Shown here piece after piece: positions 1-9,192 of a DNA stretch of 64,000 nucleotides. A program made the translations under genes and the position numbers. Origin of the DNA: Pelosinus fermentans (GTDB lineage: Bacteria; Bacillota; Negativicutes; DSM-13327); NCBI GenBank assembly GCA_002434245.1, contig DJJR01000069.1, positions 1 to 64,000 of the forward strand. The letters run 5' to 3'. The first letter of the stretch is position 1; each line of letters begins with the position of its first letter. Under the pieces are notes generated by a model. It was not told the origin of the DNA, made no database searches, and worked only from the letters and a program-made list of their open reading frames with translations.

Positions 1-282
1 TGACATATTACCGCTGGACTTTTTTCATGCCTTAGTGCCAAGGGTAAGGAATAATCCTGAGTAAACTAGAGCTATTTAAATTGTTTACATTATAACTAGC
101 AAGAATTAACCTGTCAATGAATCTTTTTGAAACATAATGATCCAGGTACGGTGATTGCTAAATCCTGCTCTTTTCACGAAGAATATGCATATTATGTAAT
201 ATAGTCTATATAAATGAAAATAGGAAGACTCGTATGCATTCTTATAGACTAATTCAATTCTATATCAAAGGAAAGTGACAAG
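1..282. other. Left-edge intergenic stretch
   Basis: No coding region, hairpin or recognised RNA was found in this stretch. It is AT-rich and leads into the ribosome site of the NlpC/P60 gene. It may hold that gene's promoter, but no convincing -35/-10 pair was identified. Confidence 0.4.
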
Positions 283-1209
283 ATGGAACAACATGCAAGG
301 AAGATGGTCTTTGGTGCTATCAATGTACCGTTGGCTATCTTTTGGTCTAATCCAGATGCTCAATATCGAAAGATCAGCTTAGCTGCTGCTGCCAATCCTA
401 CGTCATGGTCACAAAGCTTGGATGTACAACAAAGACTGTGGCTGGTTAATAAAGTAAATACCATGGCAATATACGGCGAAAGAGTCGCAATACTAGATGG
501 ACAAAAAAACTGGCTGCAAGTAGCCGCAGTAGCCCAACGCACCAAAGATAACAAATGGGGTCAGGCCGGCTGGGTGCCGGAAAACCAGATCAGCTATAAT
601 AATGCTTATCTCGTAGAGCAATCCTGCTTACCCCAGGCTGTAGTATCTGTACCAAAGACAGCGTTATTTTGGGATACAACCTGTTGGACCCAGCCCATTA
701 ACGAACTCAGTTTCCAAGTCCGATTGCCCATCCTTTTAGAAAGGGAATCTGTTTTTAAAGTTCGCCTACCAGACGGCGGCACAGGTCATGTCTCTCGATT
801 AGAAACAAAAAAAGTCTCTGAGCTTTTCTTTTCTAGAGAATGTATTGTGGCACAAGCCAGGCAATTTTTAGGGTTGCGCTATTTGTGGGGCGGCACTTCC
901 TGTTATGGGTTTGATTGCTCTGGATATACCTTTCGGCTATATCAGTCCCAAGGCATATCTCTTTACCGCAACTCTAAACAGCAATCGCAAGAAGGTATCC
1001 CGATTGAGGAAAAGGATCTTCTGCCCGGTGATCTCGTTTTTTTTGCGAGTGAAGGCGGTAAAGGCAACATTCACCATGTAGGAATGTGCGTGGGAAATGG
1101 TGTAATGATTCATGCTCCATCAAGTAGATCTGCAATAGAAGAGAGTCGATTTGATATTGGTCACTACCATGAAGAATACTGGGGCGGCAAGCGTTATGTC
1201 TACTGCTGA
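283..1209 (+). CDS. NlpC/P60 cell-wall peptidase with SH3-type N-terminal region
   Basis: Likely hydrolyses peptide cross-link stems of peptidoglycan (gamma-D-glutamyl-diamino acid endopeptidase family). The C-terminal ~120 residues carry the NlpC/P60 core: catalytic Cys212 in FDCSGY, the histidine near residue 265 in HHVGM, and a further HAP motif. The preceding ~190 residues resemble the paired SH3b-like domains of YkfC-type enzymes (a WLQVAAV strand, then GWVPE). No signal peptide is evident at the N-terminus, so a cytoplasmic recycling role (murein peptide degradation) is possible. The start at 283 follows an AAAGGAAAG ribosome site. The gene stands alone; the next gene is a decayed one on the other strand. 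Confidence 0.85.
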   Translation: MEQHARKMVFGAINVPLAIFWSNPDAQYRKISLAAAANPTSWSQSLDVQQRLWLVNKVNTMAIYGERVAILDGQKNWLQVAAVAQRTKDNKWGQAGWVPENQISYNNAYLVEQSCLPQAVVSVPKTALFWDTTCWTQPINELSFQVRLPILLERESVFKVRLPDGGTGHVSRLETKKVSELFFSRECIVAQARQFLGLRYLWGGTSCYGFDCSGYTFRLYQSQGISLYRNSKQQSQEGIPIEEKDLLPGDLVFFASEGGKGNIHHVGMCVGNGVMIHAPSSRSAIEESRFDIGHYHEEYWGGKRYVYC

Positions 1210-1318
1210 AACATTAGCATGTTTAACTAAAGGGAAAAAGACTAGTTCATTAAAGTCAGTCCCTAAATTTCAATAGGCGTAATCCCTCCAGCAGCATTAT
1301 CTGCTTCAAATTGGCCGT

Positions 1319-1767
1319 TTATTTCGGTAACTGAATTATTATTCCTTCTTGCTTGTAACGCGCATAAATTCTCTTGATGAATTCGTGGCAAATGAGCTGC
1401 TGATCCGTTACAGCTTTTATCCGCAAGATCACATTGAAGCTAATATTGGTCCCGGTGAAACTACTATACCGAATAAACGGTTCAAAAGTTTTTACGCCAC
1501 CCTCAGTTTCTTGGAGAATTTCTTTTGCCACCATGCAAGTAACTTTTTCCACATGATCCAAATCACTTTCATAACTGACTCCCTTAAAAGTTTGCTGCAG
1601 CAGGGGATAAGAGATTTTTGTTTTTGCTGCGATTATTTGAGCAGTTTAGAAAACACCAACCGGAGTATGATGATGCCTAACGCTAAGCTAGTGAAGAAAA
1701 TTACCAAATGCGTTTTGAAGCCGCCGTTTGTGATTCTGATTCCTATTTCATTGAAAAATTCAAGCAT
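1319..1767 (-). pseudogene. Decayed MscS-type mechanosensitive channel (internal deletion)
   Basis: Two remnants of a small-conductance mechanosensitive channel lie in order on the minus strand. The 5' part starts at ATG 1767 after a GGGAGGAAAC ribosome site and encodes 44 residues with a hydrophobic helix ending FSKLLK before a stop at 1633-1635. The 3' part reads in another frame, overlapping the first. It contains GVSYESDLDHVEKV and FEPFIRYSSF, typical of the MscS C-terminal alpha/beta domain, and runs to the stop at 1319. The intervening pore-distal and beta-domain sequence (roughly 150 residues in intact family members) is absent. The two pieces are out of frame, so no functional channel can be made. 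Confidence 0.75.
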
Positions 1768-1892
1768 TGTTTCCTCCCATAATACAGAAAAATTCATTTT
1801 ACATAATCAATATATGGTTTCGTTAGCTACCCCTTTTTTCCCTGCCATTGTACATTAACATTATTTGTATATAAGATGAAGTGATGGCTCAT

Positions 1893-2840
1893 TTATTTTT
1901 CCATATAATGATTCTTTATTTTCTCTACTAAGTTCTGTATATGATGATGATTGGTGCCACAACAACCACCTACTATTTTAATTCCTAACTTGTTGATTAA
2001 ATCAATCATCTGTTCTGCCCAGACTTGGGGCTCCTCAGCTTCTAAATTAACTGCATCATCAAGCTCCTCTGGACTTTTGATTGACGTATTGCCCAATAGA
2101 CCAATGAGCCGTTCTTTCTTCAAAGAAGAATTTATCTGATTCATTATTGCTTTTCTAAATGTTATAGGATGAACACAATTAATTATATATCCAACAGGTT
2201 GGCGTTCCACTTCATTATCTATTAAGGTTATTGCGTTACACAAAGATGTACCGTCTAATAATGTACCATTATCTCGAATTACAAAACCAATCAAATATGG
2301 TTTATCAAAAACAGCCATCGCTTTCGCTATACCTAATGCCTCAGATACTGCGGGCAAAGTTTCTGCAATCAAAAAGTTGACTCCTGCATTTACGAGGCGT
2401 TCAATTTGATAGGAATGGAAAACTTCAGCTTCTGCTGTGCCCAAAGCCTCTCCAGGTTTATATGCATCTCCTTTACAGCCTATTAGTCCTCCTATAAAAA
2501 TTTTTTCTCCGTATTTTTTATATTCATCCCTAATCGCACTAAGAAATTGGAAGCAATCTAAGTTTACATCTCTATCAGATAGTTGAGCTTGCTTAATGCG
2601 TTCTGCACTTGCACGCCAAGTAGGTGTAAACAATACGATCGGCAGATCCTGTACACAAGTTATGTCAATATATTGTTTATATATATTTTTTAGCCTTTCT
2701 TTCTGAACAGGATTATAAATATACCCCGCATTTGCAATATATTGATCTAATTCAAAGTTAAATTCTCTCTTTAATCTTTCTATTATTGCACCTTCAGTGA
2801 TAATTACAGGATAATTTGCTAGTACTTCTAAAAAATCCAT
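1893..2840 (-). CDS. Homocysteine S-methyltransferase family protein
   Basis: Transfers a methyl group to homocysteine to form methionine. In this family the donor is usually S-methylmethionine or a related methylated compound; the donor here is not determinable. Zinc ligands of the family are present: a Cys in INCVHP and the C-terminal GGCCGT pair near the end. The length (315 residues) fits single-domain MmuM-type enzymes, not MetH. The start at 2840 is preferred over an upstream in-frame ATG at 2855 because GAGGAG lies seven bases before 2840 and inside the longer version. No riboswitch was seen upstream. Confidence 0.85.
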   Translation of the reverse strand: MDFLEVLANYPVIITEGAIIERLKREFNFELDQYIANAGYIYNPVQKERLKNIYKQYIDITCVQDLPIVLFTPTWRASAERIKQAQLSDRDVNLDCFQFLSAIRDEYKKYGEKIFIGGLIGCKGDAYKPGEALGTAEAEVFHSYQIERLVNAGVNFLIAETLPAVSEALGIAKAMAVFDKPYLIGFVIRDNGTLLDGTSLCNAITLIDNEVERQPVGYIINCVHPITFRKAIMNQINSSLKKERLIGLLGNTSIKSPEELDDAVNLEAEEPQVWAEQMIDLINKLGIKIVGGCCGTNHHHIQNLVEKIKNHYMEK

Positions 2841-2940
2841 ACAATCACTCCTCATTTAATATGAAATTTGAAATAATTCCTTTTATTAGCAGTTGCCATC
2901 ATCAACACTAGTTACAGCATATAGTTCTATTTACCATGAA

Positions 2941-2984
2941 AATACAAACTCCTGCAATATTAAGCTGCTGCAGGAGTTTGTATT
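2941..2984. terminator. Perfect 16-bp stem hairpin, likely terminator
   Basis: Left arm 2941-2956 and right arm 2969-2984 are perfectly complementary around a 12-base loop. It sits between the end of the MarR gene and the start of the homocysteine methyltransferase gene, so it probably ends the UvrA-like/MarR minus-strand transcript. The following T-run on the minus strand is short. Confidence 0.65.
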
Positions 2985-3036
2985 TATCTTCTTTTAAGAC
3001 AAAAAACATACTGGGTTTTGAGTAAAGAGCGAGATA

Positions 3037-3459
3037 TCATTTCTTTTTTGCATTGGAATCAGTGATTCTTTTGCATAACTGTATAAAACAACCCAGCTCA
3101 TTTTCTGTCAAGGTATTTTCAATTAAATTCATGATTTCATTTCTGAACTGCTCTGATCTCACTAGAAAATCCTTCCCCTCGGAAGTAATGACAATATCAT
3201 AAGCTCTTCGGTCACTCTCTTGCCGTTTTTGTATGATATAGTTCTTCTCTAAAAGCCTTTTAGTTAGTTTAGAAATTCCGGCTTGAGAAATTTCTCGAAT
3301 CCTGGCTAGCTCTTTAGTGGTTTTAGAGCCTTGTTTATCTAAAATATCCAATATATTATACTGTGCTGTTGTCACTCCCTGAATATTAAATCGATTAATA
3401 CTACTGATAATCATACATTGAAAAGGGATATAGTAATCTTCTAATTCTTTTTTTGCCAT
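3037..3459 (-). CDS. MarR-family transcriptional regulator
   Basis: A 140-residue winged-helix repressor of the MarR type. The region QYNILDILDKQG followed by SQAGISKLTKRLLEKNYI is the recognition-helix segment, and ESDRRAYDIVIT is the wing. It begins 11 bases after the stop of the UvrA-like gene and is therefore co-transcribed with it. MarR proteins next to drug-resistance ABC proteins usually respond to a small toxic ligand; that the UvrA-like gene is its target is inference from the operon. Ribosome site GGGAG precedes the ATG. Confidence 0.85.
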   Translation of the reverse strand: MAKKELEDYYIPFQCMIISSINRFNIQGVTTAQYNILDILDKQGSKTTKELARIREISQAGISKLTKRLLEKNYIIQKRQESDRRAYDIVITSEGKDFLVRSEQFRNEIMNLIENTLTENELGCFIQLCKRITDSNAKKK

Positions 3460-3470
3460 AAATACTCCCT

Positions 3471-5738
3471 CTACTTAATATATTTTTTTAAATATTGTCC
3501 TGTAATGGACGAATTACAATTTATTAACTCCTTAGGGACTCCTTCAAACATTACGTTACCGCCATTTTCTCCTGCAAAAGGTCCTAAATCAATCACCCAA
3601 TCTGCTTGACTAATGACATCTAAATTATGTTCTATTAGAATGACTGTGCTTCCTTTTTCAACAAGGAGATATAAATTTTTAAGAAGCTTTGCTATGTCTG
3701 ACATATGGAGTCCAGTTGTCGGCTCATCCAACACATAGATATTTCCTTTACTTACCAGTTCAATAGCAAGCTTCACTCTTTGCAATTCACCACCGGATAA
3801 GGTGTTTAACGGTTGTCCGAGTGTAATATAATTTATTCCCACCTCTGCCAGTCTTTTTAAGGTGACAGATATTGCTTTTTTATGGAAAAAAGCTAAGGCT
3901 TGATCAACTGTCATGTTTAAGACCTCATTTATGTTTTTGCCAAGTAATTTGTAACTTAATACTTCTTTTATAAATCTGTCCCCCTGGCAAACATCACACA
4001 CACTTACCACCGTATCCATAAACGCCAAATCTGTGTACGTTACACCCAAGCCCTTGCAAGTTGGACACGCTCCTTGTGAATTGAAGCTGAATAAAGCAGA
4101 TTTTACATGATTTTCTTTTGAAAACAGCTCTCTTATATGATCAAATATCCCTGTAAAAGTAGCGATATTAGATCGCTTAGAGGTTTGGATTGGCTTCTGA
4201 TCAATGAAAATTGCATCAGGATAAAAATGCGGTAATACCTGATTGATTAACGTGCTTTTTCCTGAACCCGCAACCCCAGTTACAACTGTCAATACCCCTT
4301 TAGGAATATTTACACTAATATTTTTAAGATTATGCAAATGGGCCTCTTTCAGATGTAACCATCCAGCAGGGGTTCTAGTATTTTCTTTAAGCTTTACTTG
4401 CTTACTTAAATATGCCCCTGTAAGTGTATCCGATTGCGCTAAACCACTTAAAGCACCTTGATACATAATTTTACCGCCATTGAGACCAGCTTCAGAGCCC
4501 ATATCAATAATCCAGTCTGCTATTTTAATAACATCCGGATCATGCTCAACGATCAAGACCGTATTTCCTTTATCGCGTAATAGCTTTAAGAGAGAATTAA
4601 TTGTATTTATATCATGAGGATGTAAGCCAATGCTTGGTTCATCAAGAATATAAGTAAGATCTGACAAGCTGCTCCCTAACTGCCGAACCATTTTTATCCG
4701 TTGTGATTCGCCGCCTGAAAGAGTTGACGTTTTACGGCTTAAACTCAAATAGCTTAACCCAACCGAAACTAAATGTTCTAGCCGGTTGGTTATAGCCATA
4801 ACCATAGTCGCTGCTTTAGGATCGTTAATGGTGCGCACAAAATCTACTAAATTTCCAATTTGCATTGCAACGCAGTCTGCAATATTTTTATCATTTATTT
4901 TGCACTGTAACACTCTTTGATTTAATCGAGTTCCCCCACATACAAAGCATGTTTTTTCACCAATAATCTTAGCTATTTCCTTTTTGTATTTGTTAGACTC
5001 ACCTTCCTCCTTGTTTAGGAAGCTTCTCTCAATTCTCGGTATAAGACCTTCGTAAAGAGAAGTTTTAGGCCATTTTGGATCAACTGTCGTTACCTTAATA
5101 TCTGACTTGTATAAAAGCAACTCCAATTCTGCCTTTGTGAAATCTTTTATTTTCTTATCGTTATCGAAGAATCCGGAATGAATATATCTTTTTAATCTCC
5201 ATCCTCCCGGTTCAAAGGTCGGAAATAAAATTGCTCCTTCATTAAGAGATTTATTTCTATCCAGCAACCGTTCAATATTTATCTTATCAATTTTTCCTAA
5301 CCCTTTACATTTGGGACACATTCCAGAGGGATTATTAAATGAAAAAACATCGGAGTAGCCAACAACCGGGTTCCCTATGCGAGAAAATAATAATCTTAAC
5401 AATGAGTATATATCTGTAATCGTTCCAACCGTTGACCTTGCGTTTCCTCCAATTCGCTTTTGATCAATAATAATTGCCACAGATAAATTTTCAATAGTGT
5501 CCACGTTCGGCTGTCCATAATGCGGCAGACGATGACGAATAAAACTTGAATACGTTTCATTTAACTGCCTTTGTGATTCTGCTGCTATTGTATCGAATAC
5601 TAAAGACGATTTTCCTGAGCCTGAAACGCCAGTAAAGACAGTTATTTTTTTCTTTGGGATTTTCACATCAATATTTTTAAGATTTTTTTCTCTAGCTCCA
5701 ATTACGTGTATATATTCTTCAATATTTTCCTTATCCAT
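3471..5738 (-). CDS. UvrA-like ABC ATPase (short UvrA2/DrrC type)
   Basis: Contains two ABC ATPase halves with Walker A motifs GVSGSGKSS and GVAGSGKST and signatures LSGGESQRIK and LSGGELQRVK. UvrA-type zinc fingers (CPKCKG, CFVCGG, CPTCKG, CDVC) are also present. At 755 residues it is about 190 shorter than housekeeping UvrA (~940), consistent with loss of the UvrB-binding region as in the UvrA2/DrrC class. Members of that class are linked to protection from DNA-binding drugs such as daunorubicin. There are no membrane segments, so it is soluble. It is co-transcribed with the downstream MarR regulator, which supports a resistance role over general excision repair. Confidence 0.85.
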   Translation of the reverse strand: MDKENIEEYIHVIGAREKNLKNIDVKIPKKKITVFTGVSGSGKSSLVFDTIAAESQRQLNETYSSFIRHRLPHYGQPNVDTIENLSVAIIIDQKRIGGNARSTVGTITDIYSLLRLLFSRIGNPVVGYSDVFSFNNPSGMCPKCKGLGKIDKINIERLLDRNKSLNEGAILFPTFEPGGWRLKRYIHSGFFDNDKKIKDFTKAELELLLYKSDIKVTTVDPKWPKTSLYEGLIPRIERSFLNKEEGESNKYKKEIAKIIGEKTCFVCGGTRLNQRVLQCKINDKNIADCVAMQIGNLVDFVRTINDPKAATMVMAITNRLEHLVSVGLSYLSLSRKTSTLSGGESQRIKMVRQLGSSLSDLTYILDEPSIGLHPHDINTINSLLKLLRDKGNTVLIVEHDPDVIKIADWIIDMGSEAGLNGGKIMYQGALSGLAQSDTLTGAYLSKQVKLKENTRTPAGWLHLKEAHLHNLKNISVNIPKGVLTVVTGVAGSGKSTLINQVLPHFYPDAIFIDQKPIQTSKRSNIATFTGIFDHIRELFSKENHVKSALFSFNSQGACPTCKGLGVTYTDLAFMDTVVSVCDVCQGDRFIKEVLSYKLLGKNINEVLNMTVDQALAFFHKKAISVTLKRLAEVGINYITLGQPLNTLSGGELQRVKLAIELVSKGNIYVLDEPTTGLHMSDIAKLLKNLYLLVEKGSTVILIEHNLDVISQADWVIDLGPFAGENGGNVMFEGVPKELINCNSSITGQYLKKYIK

Positions 5739-5915
5739 AAAATCACCTTTCGAAAAAATTTATTTCTTTTAAAATAAATGAATAACCCAGTTAATTATAT
5801 TTTAATTTTTCTTACATGTCCATACCTTTTAGACCATACCCGCGGCATGGTCTAATCTTTGAAAATATTTCATTTTACCATTTTTATACCAAACGAGTTT
5901 ATATCTCCAATTCCA

Positions 5916-7574
5916 TCACCGACGAGAATGACGGTGCCAATGAAGCACCCTTTCAGCCCGTTTGCGCAAATTATTTACCAATAACAAAGCAAGAGCCCCC
6001 ATAATATACAGTAATAAAACGGCTGCGTCTTTATGCCCGCTGCTCCAAAGAATAGCCGCTCCGATCCCTGTGCCTGTCAACAAAATAGTCCACACCAGTC
6101 GATTTGCTAAAGTCTCCTGAAAACGTAACTGTCTCAAAACAGGTCCCATTTCCACCTTAACTTGGACATTCCCAGCACGAAGCTCCCGTAAAGTCTGCTC
6201 CAGTAACGGCGGAACCTCCACCCCCGCTAAAACTACTTTTTTGGTCTTCTGCCAAACCAATTGCAGAAGTGAAAAATCTTGACCAAGAATCTGTTTTGCA
6301 TAGGGCTTAATCACTGCCAGAATATTCATATTCGGATCTAGTCCTGTGGCAATCCCTGATAGGGTCCCCACGGCTCTGCCCAAAAAGGTATAATGTACGG
6401 GAATTTGAAAGGGCTGAGAATAAATGAACTCACGTAATTCTTCTAAAAGCCCATCAATTTTTAGTTTTCCTAGATCCTCCAACTGCATATCTTGCAAGCC
6501 AGCTAATAACAAGGCAATTGCCTTTTGCAGACTTAAGAGATTGGCTGTCGATTTAATAAACCCTAGTTCTTGCAGTGCATGGGACACCTCTTCAGCATTA
6601 CTGTTGATTACTCCGCCAATCAATTTGCGGACAGCCTTTTTGTTATGCTCTGTAATCCTGCCCACCATGCCAAAATCAATAAAAATAATGCCACCATCCG
6701 GCCTCACAAATAAGTTACCCGGATGAGGATCGGCATGGTAAAACCCGTGTATTAAAGCTTGCTTAAGATAGGAATCGACTACATTGCCCGCCACGTTTTT
6801 TGGGCTAATTCCCGCTGCTAACAAACCGGTACGATCTGTCACCTTGTACCCGGAGACGAACTCCAGAGTCAACACTCGCTGTCTTGAATATTTCGGATAA
6901 ACAGCTGGCACAGAAATCATGGGATCATCTTGAAAATTTCTCCTGAACCGCTCAAGATTAGCCAGTTCCTGCCGATAGTCAAGCTCTTCACGAATGGTAG
7001 CACTAAATTCAGCATAGATAGCATCAAAATCAGCATACTGCTCCCATTTAGTAAAGACCTTTACCATCCAGATCACGGTTCGAAAGGCTGTGAGATCGAT
7101 TTCAATAATCTTCTCAATCGATGGTCTTAATACTTTTACTGCCACCACTTCTCCAGACAGCAAAACAGCTTGATGTACCTGCCCAAAGGATGCCGCAGCA
7201 ATGTGATTATCATCAAATTGGGCAAATAGCTCTTCCACCTTACCCCCAAGTTCTAATCCAATCACTTCTTTGATTTTGGCACTGCTCACAGGTGGTACTT
7301 GATCTTGCAGCAGAGCCAATTCTGTAATATATTCCACAGGAAGTACATCAATGCGGGTACTAAAGAACTGCCCTACTTTTATCATCAATCCCTGTAGGAC
7401 TAAAGCAGTCTCCCGAAAGCGAATGGCCTGATTACGATACAGTTCAGGTAGTCGGGCCTCTATTTTAGGGCCATATATTCTACGCAAAAGATTATACCAG
7501 GCAATCTCTGTGAGAAATCCTGCAAACAACTTGAAAACGGCCCCTGTCCGTCGTATTTTAGAGTGAGTTATCAT
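5916..7574 (-). CDS. ABC1/AarF/UbiB-family atypical kinase
   Basis: Member of the ADCK/UbiB protein-kinase-like family associated with isoprenoid-lipid (quinone) metabolism. Visible motifs are the family KxGQ-type element (IKVGQFFSTR), an alanine-rich nucleotide loop (AAASFGQVHQA), AVKVLRP, the catalytic HADPHPGNLFV loop and the IDFGMVGR metal-binding motif. Two hydrophobic segments at the C-terminus (after residue ~490) should anchor it in the membrane. The length of 552 is normal. The start at ATG 7574 follows an AGGAG-like site. A protein-like remnant lies immediately upstream (7596-7815). Confidence 0.88.
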   Translation of the reverse strand: MITHSKIRRTGAVFKLFAGFLTEIAWYNLLRRIYGPKIEARLPELYRNQAIRFRETALVLQGLMIKVGQFFSTRIDVLPVEYITELALLQDQVPPVSSAKIKEVIGLELGGKVEELFAQFDDNHIAAASFGQVHQAVLLSGEVVAVKVLRPSIEKIIEIDLTAFRTVIWMVKVFTKWEQYADFDAIYAEFSATIREELDYRQELANLERFRRNFQDDPMISVPAVYPKYSRQRVLTLEFVSGYKVTDRTGLLAAGISPKNVAGNVVDSYLKQALIHGFYHADPHPGNLFVRPDGGIIFIDFGMVGRITEHNKKAVRKLIGGVINSNAEEVSHALQELGFIKSTANLLSLQKAIALLLAGLQDMQLEDLGKLKIDGLLEELREFIYSQPFQIPVHYTFLGRAVGTLSGIATGLDPNMNILAVIKPYAKQILGQDFSLLQLVWQKTKKVVLAGVEVPPLLEQTLRELRAGNVQVKVEMGPVLRQLRFQETLANRLVWTILLTGTGIGAAILWSSGHKDAAVLLLYIMGALALLLVNNLRKRAERVLHWHRHSRR

Positions 7575-7595
7575 ATTTTCAACTCCTATTTGGCA

Positions 7596-7815
7596 TCAGC
7601 TATTGTTACTTCTTAAAATAACGAGACTGTCTTTTATGTCCTTTTCATCAAGCATTTCATCAATCCCTTTAAATTGCATCTTAATTGAATGTAATAATTT
7701 CATCCGCATCACAGATGTGCTGAGCCTATGGGCTACTAAGATGGATCGCAGAATCTTTAAATAGTTTGTCCAGAGTTACTTGAATATCATGCGCTGTCTC
7801 CTTTGAATTGGCAAC
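7596..7815 (-). pseudogene. Degenerate coding remnant upstream of the UbiB-like gene
   Basis: Two protein-like stretches on the minus strand lie in different frames. One includes ETAHDIQVTLDKLFKDS. The other, ending at a stop at 7596-7598, includes KMQFKGIDEMLDEKDIKDS. Amphipathic composition and the abrupt frame change suggest a frameshifted old gene co-oriented with the kinase. The family was not recognised. The remaining ~150 bases before the next plus-strand gene show nothing distinctive. Confidence 0.35.
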
Positions 7816-7964
7816 AGTTCCAAAGCTGATCAATATTCAGCAACCTCAGAACAAGCCTGTCCTTCCTTTATTTGGTACAAGATCTGTTTGTGTACAAGGA
7901 TGTAAGACCATCTCTTGTGGCATAATAAAAACAATTTAACTGCGTATTATTGAGGAGGCAACAT

Positions 7965-8534
7965 ATGTTACTTTCCGTAACAGGCTGGTCAGCAGAGATA
8001 GAAATACAAAAAATGCTTACTTCTGCCCATATTGAGAAATGGCTGCTGGAAGATATATTTCATTTTAAGTGGTGGCTTCTGCTAGGATTGTTTACGTTAA
8101 TTATCGTCTTATGGTGGAGACTGCTTAATAAAACAAGAATACCAGAAATCCTGCTATATACGGTTTTAACAACAATTGTCATGATGTGCATCGATGAATG
8201 CGGCGATGAATTAATTCTATGGACCTACCCCATTTATTTATTTTCGATATTTCCGGTTATAACAGCTATTAATTTATTATTTGTACCTCTGGTATTATCC
8301 CTTACCTATCAATACTTTTCGACTTGGAAGAGTTTTAGCTTAGCTGCTATTATCATTGCTGGCTTACTATCTTTTATCTTTGAACCGGCTCTGACCTGGG
8401 CTGATTTCTATCGATTGCTGAACTGGAACTATGGCTATAGCTTCCTGTTATACATCGCTGTAGCGTTGATCATCAGAGGGGTCGTTGTTCTCATCTTTTC
8501 CATTGCGGAAAATGCTCAAAGACATTCCAGCTAA
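7965..8534 (+). CDS. CBO0543-type multi-pass membrane protein (copy 1)
   Basis: A 189-residue protein with about five hydrophobic segments. It shares with the next gene the pattern of a polar start, W-x-L/Q-x-ED-x-FHF, then RxPEI, then DE-x-G-(D/E)EL-x-LW, matching the CBO0543 family of Firmicute membrane proteins of unknown function. The start at ATG 7965 is chosen because GAGGAGG lies directly upstream; an in-frame TTG at 7950 would place that site inside the gene. It forms a two-gene unit with the paralogue starting 12 bases after its stop. Confidence 0.75.
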   Translation: MLLSVTGWSAEIEIQKMLTSAHIEKWLLEDIFHFKWWLLLGLFTLIIVLWWRLLNKTRIPEILLYTVLTTIVMMCIDECGDELILWTYPIYLFSIFPVITAINLLFVPLVLSLTYQYFSTWKSFSLAAIIIAGLLSFIFEPALTWADFYRLLNWNYGYSFLLYIAVALIIRGVVVLIFSIAENAQRHSS

Positions 8535-8545
8535 GGAGGCAATCT

Positions 8546-9112
8546 ATGTTTTTCGATACTGAAGTATCCAAGGCTGTAGAATTACAGAAACTGCTAACTT
8601 ATTTGCGTATCAATGAGTGGCAGCAGGAAGATCTTTTTCACTTTAGATGGTTTTTCTTAATAGGTGTCTTTGCTTTTTCTGCCCTCGTTTGGTGCAAGCT
8701 AGTGGACAAATCCCGACTACCGGAAATTACCTTGCATGCCGGTTTAACTGCCATCATTACTCTCATTCTGGATGAAATGGGGGAAGAACTGACTCTCTGG
8801 GAATATCCTGCAGATATTATTCCAATATTTCCGCCTTTGTCAGCAGTCGACCTAGCTAGTTTACCAATGATCTATTCTCTTATTTACCAGTATTGCAAGA
8901 CCTGGAAAAGTTTTTTATGGACAACACTGCTTATGGCGGCCGTATTCTGCTTTATCTTGGAGCCGCTGCTGGTGTGGAGCGATTTTTACCTGCTTCTTAA
9001 GTGGAAATATTATTATGGCTTCCCTATCTATACTGCAATGGCAATATTTATTAGATGGATGGTTCTTAAAATATATGCTATTGCTAGGAAAAGCAAAAAA
9101 AAGCAAGTATGA
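8546..9112 (+). CDS. CBO0543-type multi-pass membrane protein (copy 2)
   Basis: Tandem paralogue of the preceding gene: 188 residues, same length, same spacing of membrane helices, same conserved acidic motif (DEMGEELTLWEYP) and C-terminal W-x-DFY. An AAGGAGG site precedes ATG 8546. The pair arose by duplication and is probably translated from one mRNA ending at the hairpin at 9111-9154. Function is unknown; two non-identical copies in tandem might form a hetero-oligomer. Confidence 0.75.
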   Translation: MFFDTEVSKAVELQKLLTYLRINEWQQEDLFHFRWFFLIGVFAFSALVWCKLVDKSRLPEITLHAGLTAIITLILDEMGEELTLWEYPADIIPIFPPLSAVDLASLPMIYSLIYQYCKTWKSFLWTTLLMAAVFCFILEPLLVWSDFYLLLKWKYYYGFPIYTAMAIFIRWMVLKIYAIARKSKKKQV

Positions 9113-9154
9113 CCAACTCGGTGCAAAGCTAAGCGGCTTTACACCGAGTTGGTC
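9111..9154. terminator. Long 19-bp hairpin shared by convergent genes
   Basis: Arms 9111-9129 and 9136-9154 pair over 19 positions with one mismatch and a six-base loop. The hairpin overlaps the stop of the second CBO0543-type gene and faces the end of selO, so it can end both convergent transcripts. Confidence 0.8.
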
Positions 9155-9192
9155 ATCAAATTTCTCTTTTGCTCTACGCTTATGTTCTTATA

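Noticed and set aside
1349..1858. Plus-strand open frame over the mscS remnant
   Set aside because: No ribosome site; the minus strand encodes recognisable MscS segments over the same bases.
9111..9154. Long hairpin after the CBO0543 pair as a small RNA gene
   Set aside because: Simple symmetrical stem between convergent genes is explained by a bidirectional terminator.
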